Source of the DNA: Flavobacteriaceae bacterium
GTDB lineage: Bacteria > Bacteroidota > Bacteroidia > Flavobacteriales > Weeksellaceae
Length of the DNA stretch: 38,136 bases
Direction of reading: 5' to 3'
Assembly (NCBI GenBank): GCA_030529185.1
Contig: JAUMXI010000012.1
Coordinates: 1-38,136 of the forward strand
Part shown: positions 32,203 to 38,136 of the stretch, one piece after another
Layout of the letters: every line of letters starts with the position of its first letter
Numbering within the stretch: the first letter of the stretch is position 1
Made by a program: the position numbers and the translations under genes
The notes under the pieces: model-generated
What the model was told of the DNA's origin: nothing
Databases searched by the model: none
What the model saw: the letters and a program-made list of their open reading frames with translations, nothing else

Positions 32203-32538
32203 TTATGGGAAATAAACAGGCGGGCCACGCAACCAAACAGAACGGAAAAATTCCGATAAAACAAAAAGAGAGTTTGATTTTCTGATAAAAACTATCCCCT
32301 CTTCTTGAAGGTGGCTAATAGCGAAATCTTGCTGAACCAAAGGCTCGTATAATAAGCCCTGAAAATGACAAATGAAACAATTTTGCTCCTTGTTTTCAGC
32401 ATTTTTTTTTGTAATATCTATTTCATCGTGATGGTGATGAGTGATATTTACCGCATAATTAGAAAACAAAAAAACACTCAATAACAAGCTCGTTATCAAG
32501 TTTTTAAATAATTTATTATGCTTTTTGTAAAAAATCAC
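32203..32538 (-). CDS. Small His/Cys-rich exported or membrane protein
   Basis: A 111-residue protein with a hydrophobic N-terminus (residues 13-30), then a four-histidine run at 34-37 (ITHHHHDEID) and a CFICH motif at Cys54/Cys57. The C-terminus has RSVWLRGPPVYFP. No family is recognised with confidence; the composition points to metal binding. The frame starts with GTG at 32538, 5 bases after a TACTTTTG promoter element, and no ATG precedes the hydrophobic segment. It is the first gene of the receptor operon, so a role in metal sensing or capture is inferred only. Confidence 0.6.
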   Translation of the reverse strand: MIFYKKHNKLFKNLITSLLLSVFLFSNYAVNITHHHHDEIDITKKNAENKEQNCFICHFQGLLYEPLVQQDFAISHLQEEGIVFIRKSNSLFVLSEFFRSVWLRGPPVYFP

Positions 32539-32543
32539 GGCGA

Positions 32544-32575
32544 CAAAAGTATCTTTTTTGAATCAAACGACCAAA
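32544..32575 (-). promoter_or_regulatory. Promoter of the metal-uptake operon
   Basis: Minus-strand TTTG (32572-32575) and TACTTTTG (32544-32551) with a 20-base spacer. The -7 element ends 5 bases before the GTG start codon of the small His/Cys-rich gene. Confidence 0.6.
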
Positions 32576-32583
32576 TCCAAAGG

Positions 32584-33408
32584 TTATTTTAACCTAATTT
32601 TATCGTCAAAAATTTCAATTATTTTGTCTTTATAAAGTCCGCCAATCGCCTTTTTAAAATTCTTTTTGCTCATTTGGAGAGCATCTTTTATTTCTTCTGG
32701 CGTGGATTTATCGGACAAATAGAGCAAGCCATAACCTTTATCTAACTCACTCAAAATCTTTTGTTTAAACTCATCTATATTAGAAAAACCTTCAGGCTGT
32801 AGCGAAACATCTATTTTGCCATCTTCTCTAATATTTTTGATATAACCAACCTCCTCCGATAAGGGGAAAATATCTTTATAAATATCTGATTGATAGACCA
32901 ATCCCCAGTGTTTTTTATTGATAACTACATTCCAACCCAATTCAGTGGAGTTAGCCATAATTAGGGAAACTTTATCTCCTTTTTTGAACTCAACTCCTTC
33001 ATTAATAGAACTTTTGTTAAATTTCGTAGTGCCTGTCAGCCGTTGCGTTTCCTCATCAATAAAAACATAAACCAAATATTTTTTTCCTTCTAATATTTTG
33101 GATTTCTGCTGTTTGTAAGGGATAAATAAGTCTTTGATGATTCCCCAATCCATAAAAGCACCACTCGGAAGGGCTTGAACGCAAGTCATCACGGCAAACT
33201 CTCCTACTTCGCAAAAAGGCGTTTCTATCGTAGCACAGAGTTGGTCATTATCTTGATAAACAAATACTTCCACCTCATCGCCTTTTCTCCATTCTTGCTC
33301 TGCAAAAATTTTAGGCAAGAAAACATTTTCTCCCCATTGGTCTTCCAAGAAAAAGCCTTTAGGATTTTCTTTTGCTATTTTTAGAACTTGTGTTTTTCCT
33401 ATTTCCAT
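32584..33408 (-). CDS. CvfB-like S1 RNA-binding protein
   Basis: A 274-residue cytoplasmic protein with repeated S1-like beta-barrels, a later GWNVVINKKHWGLVYQSDIY module and a C-terminal winged-helix region (STPEEIKDALQMSKKNFKKA then IGGLYKDKIIEIFDDKIRLK). This order matches the CvfB (YitL) family, which binds RNA and affects virulence or translation in Firmicutes. The protein length agrees with the family. The start overlaps the end of the Lrp-type gene by 10 bases, so it belongs to the trmD-EEP-Lrp unit. Confidence 0.87.
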   Translation of the reverse strand: MEIGKTQVLKIAKENPKGFFLEDQWGENVFLPKIFAEQEWRKGDEVEVFVYQDNDQLCATIETPFCEVGEFAVMTCVQALPSGAFMDWGIIKDLFIPYKQQKSKILEGKKYLVYVFIDEETQRLTGTTKFNKSSINEGVEFKKGDKVSLIMANSTELGWNVVINKKHWGLVYQSDIYKDIFPLSEEVGYIKNIREDGKIDVSLQPEGFSNIDEFKQKILSELDKGYGLLYLSDKSTPEEIKDALQMSKKNFKKAIGGLYKDKIIEIFDDKIRLK

Positions 33409-33878
33409 TTTTCAGAAACTACTTTGAGTTGTCTATTAATTTCTTGCCCCAGCGAAATAAGAGTTTCGGTTCTTCTCACGCCTTCCAAAACTTGCACACT
33501 ATTCAAAACATCCATAAGGTGGTCATTATCAATACAAACCAATTTTAGCAAAAGCGTATAGCTCCCCGTCACATAATGCACCTCTACCACTTCCTCTATC
33601 TCTCTTAAAAGATTGATAATACTTTGCGTTTTATCGGGCTGACTGATATACACACCCACAAATGCCGAAACTTTATAGCCTATTCTACGAGGATTTAGCA
33701 AAGCCACAGAAGTTTCAATCACTCCCGCCTGTTCCATTTTTTTCACCCTTTGATGCACTCCCGTTGTAGAAATTCCTACCTTATCGGCAATTAGAGCCAA
33801 AGGCGTTTTGCCACTATCCATCAGCATTTGGATAATATTTTTATCTATAATATCTAATTGATAATCTTCTTGTTTCAT
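33399..33878 (-). CDS. Lrp/AsnC family transcriptional regulator
   Basis: A 159-residue regulator with an N-terminal HTH (LDIIDKNIIQMLMDSGKTPL then ALIADKVGISTTGVHQRVKK) and a C-terminal RAM domain (GYKVSAFVGVYISQPDKTQS, VVEVHYVTGSYTLLLKLVC and a final VRRTETLISL segment). Lrp/AsnC proteins sense amino acids or similar small ligands and bind as octamers or dimers. The ligand here cannot be told. The gene lies 4 bases after the EEP gene and overlaps the CvfB-like gene by 10 bases. Confidence 0.93.
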   Translation of the reverse strand: MKQEDYQLDIIDKNIIQMLMDSGKTPLALIADKVGISTTGVHQRVKKMEQAGVIETSVALLNPRRIGYKVSAFVGVYISQPDKTQSIINLLREIEEVVEVHYVTGSYTLLLKLVCIDNDHLMDVLNSVQVLEGVRRTETLISLGQEINRQLKVVSEKWK

Positions 33879-33882
33879 AAGT

Positions 33883-34833
33883 TTAAATTTGATTTAAAAA
33901 TTCTACTAAAACGGGAAAATGGTCGCTATACCCTCCTAAATATCTCGTTCCTACATAAGTTCTAAAAGGCTTTCCTTGGTGTCTTTTATCTTGATTTTTA
34001 ATGTCTTGATGCGTAAAAATTTCCGCATTTTGAAATCTCAACGGAAAACTTTGCATATAGAAATCTTCCGATAATAAAATTTGGTCAAACAACAAGCCTT
34101 GTTTTTGATAAAAAGTAGAGTATTTCTTTTGATTATAAAGGTGGATAAAAGGGTTTTCCAGCAACTTATCCGAACCTTCTTTATACAATAAAAAGTTAAT
34201 GTTTTCAGCGTAAGGATTTTCATTAAAATCCCCCAGAATAATGGTTGCCTCTCTACTTTTCGCCAAATCTAAAACTCTATCTTTCACTGTATTGAGGATA
34301 TAATCTCTTTTGGGTTGATTAATATCCTGCTCCCTTTTAGAGGGCAAATGCAATACAAAAACATTGATAATTTCACCTTGGAACTCCAATTTGCACTGCA
34401 AGACATCTCTGGTAGTATCCACTCCGTCTTTTATATCAGCATCAAATTCAAAAATAAAGCTAATCGTCTCGGAATCTATATGTTTTATTTTTGTCTTGTC
34501 ATAAAGCAAAGCCGTATCTACGCCTCTCTCGTCTAAAGAATCGTAATGGATAAAATCGTATTTTCCTTCAAAGACAGGCATTTTCAGCAAATCTTCCAAA
34601 ACGCTATTGGCGGCAATTTCGGCAAGACCAATGAGCATTGGCAATTCTTTTTTTTCCGCTTTAATCAATTCAAAAAGATGATGAATTCTGTATAATTTAT
34701 TCTTGTATCGCCATTCGTTCCAACGCTTCAATCCTGAAAACTTTTTGCTTTCTCCTTTGGCAAATCTCTCATCCGGCGGAAAAAGATTTTCCACATTGTA
34801 AAACATTACCCATTCTTTTCTCACTTCCTCCAT
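33883..34833 (-). CDS. Endonuclease/exonuclease/phosphatase family hydrolase
   Basis: A 316-residue protein of the DNase I-like EEP superfamily, without signal peptide or membrane segment. Motifs in order: FYNVENLF (Asn ligand), LIGLAEI (Glu ligand), VFVLHLPS (His), ILGDFNENP (Asp/Asn) and the terminal SDHFPVLVEF (catalytic Asp-His). A conserved RGVDTALLYD segment follows the metal-binding strand. Its substrate is not known. The gene is 4 bases downstream of trmD and 4 bases upstream of the Lrp gene, so all are on one transcript. It is unrelated in arrangement to the membrane-anchored paralog at 2944. Confidence 0.87.
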   Translation of the reverse strand: MEEVRKEWVMFYNVENLFPPDERFAKGESKKFSGLKRWNEWRYKNKLYRIHHLFELIKAEKKELPMLIGLAEIAANSVLEDLLKMPVFEGKYDFIHYDSLDERGVDTALLYDKTKIKHIDSETISFIFEFDADIKDGVDTTRDVLQCKLEFQGEIINVFVLHLPSKREQDINQPKRDYILNTVKDRVLDLAKSREATIILGDFNENPYAENINFLLYKEGSDKLLENPFIHLYNQKKYSTFYQKQGLLFDQILLSEDFYMQSFPLRFQNAEIFTHQDIKNQDKRHQGKPFRTYVGTRYLGGYSDHFPVLVEFLNQI

Positions 34834-34837
34834 TGAG

Positions 34838-35524
34838 CTATTTTTCGTTGATATTCAATAAGTCTGGTCTTTTTTGTTGAGTAATTTCCAGTGCCTTTTC
34901 ATAGCGCCAATCTTCTATCGCTGCGAAATTCCCACTCAATAAAATCTTGGGAACTTCTAATCCTTTATAAACCTCTGGACGCGTGTAAATCGGCGGCGAA
35001 AGCAAATTGTCTTGGAAGCTATCCGTAAGTGCCGATTGTTCATCATTCAAAACGCCTGGAAGGAGCCTAATTACAGCATCAGCCAATACACAAGCCGCCA
35101 GCTCTCCGCCCGTTAAAACAAAATCTCCGATGGAAATTTCCTTCGTAATGTGCAAATCCCTTACCCTTTGGTCAATTCCTTTATAATGCCCACAGAGAAA
35201 AATTAAATTTTGCTTTAAAGAAAGACTGTTTGCCATTTTTTGGTTGAGCGTCTTTCCGTCGGGAGTTAGAAAAATCACCTCATCATACTCTCGCTCCGAT
35301 TTGAGTTGAGAAATGCACTTATCCAAAGGTTCCACCATCATTACCATTCCAGCTCCTCCTCCATATTGGGTATCATCTATTTGCTTATAATTATTGGTAG
35401 AATAATCTCTCACATTGTGGAAATGCACCTCTGCCAAGCCTTTTTCTATTGCTCTTTTTAGGATAGAAGCCTTGAAGGGGCTTTCCATCAATTCTGGAAC
35501 TACGCTAATAATATCTATTCTCAT
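34838..35524 (-). CDS. trmD: tRNA (guanine-N1)-methyltransferase TrmD
   Basis: A 228-residue SPOUT methyltransferase that modifies G37 of tRNAs carrying CNN anticodon types to prevent frameshifting. The sequence is canonical: [20 protein letters not shown] at the start, [45 protein letters not shown] and the C-terminal YTRPEVYKG. The trefoil-knot motifs are complete. It is the first gene of the trmD-EEP-Lrp-CvfB unit and has a consensus promoter element 23 bases upstream. Confidence 0.97.
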   Translation of the reverse strand: MRIDIISVVPELMESPFKASILKRAIEKGLAEVHFHNVRDYSTNNYKQIDDTQYGGGAGMVMMVEPLDKCISQLKSEREYDEVIFLTPDGKTLNQKMANSLSLKQNLIFLCGHYKGIDQRVRDLHITKEISIGDFVLTGGELAACVLADAVIRLLPGVLNDEQSALTDSFQDNLLSPPIYTRPEVYKGLEVPKILLSGNFAAIEDWRYEKALEITQQKRPDLLNINEK

Positions 35525-35547
35525 CTAAACTCGCCTAAACAATTTCA

Positions 35548-35579
35548 CAAATCTATAATTTTTTATTGAAATATCCAAT
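35548..35579 (-). promoter_or_regulatory. Promoter of the trmD operon
   Basis: Minus-strand ATTG (35576-35579) and TAGATTTG (35548-35555) with a 20-base spacer, 23 bases upstream of the trmD start. Confidence 0.6.
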
Positions 35580-35599
35580 AATGCTTTTTATTAGCAAAA

Positions 35600-35636
35600 A
35601 ATAAATGATGAATTTTTTTCAAACTCATCATTTATT
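35600..35636 (-). terminator. Terminator of the paralogous surface-gene pair
   Basis: Perfect 12-bp stem AATAAATGATGA / TCATCATTTATT (35600-35611 and 35625-35636) with T residues after it on the minus strand. Confidence 0.85.
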
Positions 35637-35667
35637 CTTTTTTTAAATTACAATTCTTTTTAGGTGA

Positions 35668-36750
35668 TTATTCTGTTGGAATTTCTTTAAGTAATTCCAA
35701 GGAAAAAAAAGTTCCACGAATAAGTTCTTGATGAGAAGTAGAAGGAGAACCAGTCATAGACAAGTAAATAACTTGCTCACTATTATCACTTGGTAAAAAA
35801 TTAAAATAATAATACTTACCAGCTTCCAATTTTACTACACTTACCAAAGTTGCCGTATCCATTACATTAGTATCATACGCATCATCTTCATTAGAAATAT
35901 ACTCAACAACTTGAGAGGAGGAGCTTACCCAATAATTACCATCATTTATATTATCATAATAAACAATTCCATAAACTAAATGAGCACCAGGTCTTAAATC
36001 TTCAGGCCCTCTACCTTGAGGTCGCTTTCCCAAATCCAAATGCATTTTCACTTTATAATACCCACTTTTTTCTACTTCAAAACCCTCGGATTCAGCAGTA
36101 ATCTCTGAGGATGGATAAGTTTCATCTACCACATTAATACCATTCTCGTCGTAGAAAAAATCTTCTTTTATGCTCGCATATAAATGTGGGGTAATAGTAG
36201 GTGCTACTGGAGTCCATTTTCCCACTTCTACTTCTTGGGAGGTTTGCGGGTCTGTTTCTTGAGAAGTCTTCCACATTAATACTTGTCCTTCTTCAGGAAC
36301 ATTGGGAGATATGTTTTTGCCCTGTATTGTTACCACGGTAGTTTCGTTTTGGTTATCTCCTGCTACGGCATCACCAGTAAGGGCTTTTCTTTCAAGGGAA
36401 GAGTTGTTGATCATCACAGAGTTGGAATCTTGCAGAGGCGTTCCTGTAATAACACCTCCCGAGTTGGCACCTCCTCCTGTAGAGCCCCCTCCCGTAGGGA
36501 TATCTGCCTTACCCAAGACACCATTATCATCTACTACTATCATTTTTACAGGATTGTAGTTTTGGTTCTTTGTATCAGATGCAGTGCCATCAGTCTGAGT
36601 ATAGATTTTCTCATTTGCAGTTGGGAGTTCTTTTACTCTGAAGGTTCCTTGCACCTGTAGCGTTTCCGTAGGGGATTCTGTATTTACCCCTACTTGAGCG
36701 TAAAATATTGTTGTGCTTAAAATACCTATAAGCGTTAATATCGGTTTCAT
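35668..36750 (-). CDS. Secreted surface protein with conserved stalk and variable head, paralog B
   Basis: A 360-residue exported protein, signal peptide residues 1-18 (TTIFYA before QVGV). Residues 20-190 match the paralog at 36824 closely: VGVNTESPTETLQVQGTFRV, TDGTASD, the Gly-rich hinge TGGGSTGGGANSGG, ALTGDAVAG and GQVLMWKTSQET. From about residue 195 the two proteins diverge; here the C-terminal head is acidic and aromatic (FFYDENGINVVDETYPSSEI ... KLEAGKYYYFNFLPSD), of jelly-roll appearance. No named function; stalk-and-head adhesin or appendage tip is inferred. It lies 73 bases downstream of the paralog, likely the same transcript, and ends at a terminator. Confidence 0.72.
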   Translation of the reverse strand: MKPILTLIGILSTTIFYAQVGVNTESPTETLQVQGTFRVKELPTANEKIYTQTDGTASDTKNQNYNPVKMIVVDDNGVLGKADIPTGGGSTGGGANSGGVITGTPLQDSNSVMINNSSLERKALTGDAVAGDNQNETTVVTIQGKNISPNVPEEGQVLMWKTSQETDPQTSQEVEVGKWTPVAPTITPHLYASIKEDFFYDENGINVVDETYPSSEITAESEGFEVEKSGYYKVKMHLDLGKRPQGRGPEDLRPGAHLVYGIVYYDNINDGNYWVSSSSQVVEYISNEDDAYDTNVMDTATLVSVVKLEAGKYYYFNFLPSDNSEQVIYLSMTGSPSTSHQELIRGTFFSLELLKEIPTE

Positions 36751-36823
36751 TAGATTTGTTATTTTGTATTATTAAAATACTTTTCTATCGTTAAACTAAA
36801 GTTGTAAATATCATTTTACCATA

Positions 36824-37879
36824 TTAATTAATTCTTGTAATAGAGAATAAGGTTGAATACGGAAGATCTTCAGGATTACGATCTTGTAAAGTTTCATCAT
36901 GCCCGCTTAATTTCACATCACCTTTTATATTAATTCTAAAAGAATAAACATTAGATTTTTTTAGATTTGCCACGCCAATAAAAGTATAGGAATCGTAAGC
37001 CTCGCTGTTTGTCCCTGTTTTAATGTAGCGTGTTCCTTTTACCTTCCATTGGTTTGCTGTATCATCCCAAAGTCCTAAACTGCACACGCTTCTTTGTGAT
37101 GACGCATTATTTTTCACTAAAACAGACATTGTAATTTCATAAAGCCCATCTTCAAGCACATTAAAAGAATGGTCGTTCGTTTTATATAAATTATTCTTAT
37201 CTAAAATCACTTCCAAATTAGGAACTTTTTTCGGATTCCACGAGTTCCCCAGTTCATTGTCATTTATGTTTTCTGAAGATTCTCTTTGCATAACCAAGAC
37301 CAAATCTGTTCTTGGAATTGTATTAGAAGGAACCCATTTGGTGACGGTTTCTTGTGCTTGGGTTTTTGGATTGGTTTCTTGAAAAGTCTTCCACATTAAT
37401 ACTTCCCCTGGTTTTGGTGCTATGGAAGAAATAGGCTGTCCTTGCATTCCTACAACCTTAGTTTCGTTGCTATTTTTACCTGCAATAACATCTCCTGTAA
37501 GTGCCTCCCTCTGGAAAGAATTACCTTCCAAAGCAATAGAAGCAGAACCCGTGTAGGTATTTCCGTCATTAATAGCACCTGTGCTTCCACTGCCTGGAGA
37601 AGAACCTCCCCCTGTAGGAATATCTGCCTTACCAAAAACGCCGTTAGCATCTACCACAACCATCTTGCTCGGTGTATAAGTTTGGTCTTTTTGCTCGGAG
37701 GCAGTTCCATCAGACTTTGTATAAATCATTTCGTTTTGCAAAGGAAGCTCTGTTACACGCAATGTTCCTTCCACTTGTAATGTTTCCGTAGGTTTTTCTG
37801 TATTAATACCTACGCTACCCGTTTGGGAGTAAGCAATCGTTGCACTTACCAACCCTAAGAAAATAAAGCCTTTTTTCAT
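36824..37879 (-). CDS. Secreted surface protein with conserved stalk and C1q-like head, paralog A
   Basis: A 351-residue exported protein with a signal peptide (1-18, SATIAYS before QTG). Residues 20-190 are the shared stalk (VGINTEKPTETLQVEGTLRV, SDGTASE, KADIPTGGGSSPGSGSTG, ALTGDVIAG, GEVLMWKTFQET). The C-terminal half (SFNVLEDGLYEITMSVLV, YTFIGVANLKKSNVYSFRIN, LPYSTLFSITRIN) has the strand order and final FS motif expected of a C1q/TNF-like jelly roll. The start is the ATG at 37879; no clear promoter lies close to it. A ten-cytosine run sits 155 bases upstream, and a repeated ATTACTTTTAAT lies just before the start. Confidence 0.72.
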   Translation of the reverse strand: MKKGFIFLGLVSATIAYSQTGSVGINTEKPTETLQVEGTLRVTELPLQNEMIYTKSDGTASEQKDQTYTPSKMVVVDANGVFGKADIPTGGGSSPGSGSTGAINDGNTYTGSASIALEGNSFQREALTGDVIAGKNSNETKVVGMQGQPISSIAPKPGEVLMWKTFQETNPKTQAQETVTKWVPSNTIPRTDLVLVMQRESSENINDNELGNSWNPKKVPNLEVILDKNNLYKTNDHSFNVLEDGLYEITMSVLVKNNASSQRSVCSLGLWDDTANQWKVKGTRYIKTGTNSEAYDSYTFIGVANLKKSNVYSFRINIKGDVKLSGHDETLQDRNPEDLPYSTLFSITRIN

Positions 37880-37887
37880 AATGTTTA

Positions 37888-37917
37888 ATTACTTTTAATT
37901 TATTTATTACTTTTAAT
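37888..37917. repeat. Two direct repeats upstream of paralog A
   Basis: ATTACTTTTAAT occurs at 37888-37899 and again at 37906-37917, 18 bases apart and 9-38 bases before the start codon. It may be a regulator site or merely AT-rich repetition. Confidence 0.35.
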
Positions 37918-38033
37918 GATTGTTTCAATCTGTATGCTTATCAAAAAGATATAAAAAAAGGTTCTACCCTCTGACATAACAAGAGAATAAAACCTAAATA
38001 AAGTTTTTTAATATTAACCGTCTGGTGAGCAAT

Positions 38034-38043
38034 CCCCCCCCCC
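38034..38043. repeat. C10 homopolymer tract (G10 on the coding strand of paralog A)
   Basis: Ten consecutive cytosines in otherwise AT-rich, non-coding DNA, 155 bases upstream of a surface-protein gene. Such tracts change length by slipped-strand replication and can switch expression. Apart from this and an inverted repeat ATGCAA-N6-TTGCAT at 38062-38079, I see nothing further in 37918-38136. Confidence 0.75.
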
Positions 38044-38136
38044 TATAAATTTTACTAAACTATGCAAATGTTCTTGCATTTTATGGGCAGTAAAACAAAA
38101 GGTCTAAAAATAAAAGTGAGATAAAAAGCCGAAAAA

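Noticed and set aside
1-38136. CRISPR array, insertion sequence, integrase or prophage
   Set aside because: No regularly spaced repeats, transposase, integrase or phage structural genes were seen. The only tandem repeats are the small-RNA pair and the duplicated tRNA.

Overview
This is a low-GC chromosomal segment from a member of the Bacteroidota. The lineage is inferred from TAnnTTTG (-7) promoters with a TTG-like -33 element, weak ribosome binding sites, families such as DUF3078, DUF5606 and the Bacteroidota-type LptD, and dense outer-membrane and surface gene content. Protein style points to Flavobacteriia, probably the Weeksellaceae (Chryseobacterium, Riemerella, Bergeyella group). The genus cannot be fixed from the sequence alone. 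The left edge holds the first 32 codons of what looks like dnaA, so the window probably starts near the dnaA locus. No convincing DnaA-box cluster (oriC) was seen.

Layout. 1-2.9 kb: dnaA start (minus), a hotdog thioesterase and an M3 peptidyl-dipeptidase (plus). 2.9-7.5 kb: a minus-strand run DUF3078 outer-membrane protein, mutL, rhomboid protease, membrane-anchored EEP phosphatase/nuclease. 7.6-11.2 kb: a large secreted repeat adhesin split by a frameshift, and a small secreted companion. 11.3-16.8 kb: ileS (eukaryote-like, with a swapped GIHH signature), a bifunctional nuclease with a UVR tail, and a nucleoside:H+ symporter. 16.8-18.7 kb: MIP18/SufT-like protein, a DEDDy exonuclease, and a small XRE repressor divergent from an unknown four-helix membrane protein with a palindromic operator between them. 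18.7-21.9 kb: ndk, two tandem related small-RNA candidates with sigma-54-like promoters, RNase P RNA, CCA-adding enzyme, and a tRNA-Glu / rpsT / tRNA-Glu unit. 21.9-29 kb: cell-wall amidase divergent from lptD, ridA, a membrane protein, mazG, DUF5606, def and ruvX. 29-32.5 kb: a putative metal (zinc-like) uptake operon of a His/Cys-rich small protein, a ZnuD-like TonB receptor and a lipoprotein. 32.6-35.5 kb: trmD, EEP hydrolase, Lrp regulator, CvfB-like S1 protein. 35.7-38.1 kb: two paralogous secreted proteins with shared stalks and different heads, with a C10 tract upstream.

Most of the window is housekeeping (translation, tRNA maturation, nucleotide sanitation, envelope assembly). The most unusual parts are the tandem small-RNA candidates upstream of rnpB, the XRE/membrane-protein module, the recurring promoter-to-start spacing that implies leaderless mRNAs, and the variable surface genes (frameshifted adhesin, homopolymer-linked paralog pair).
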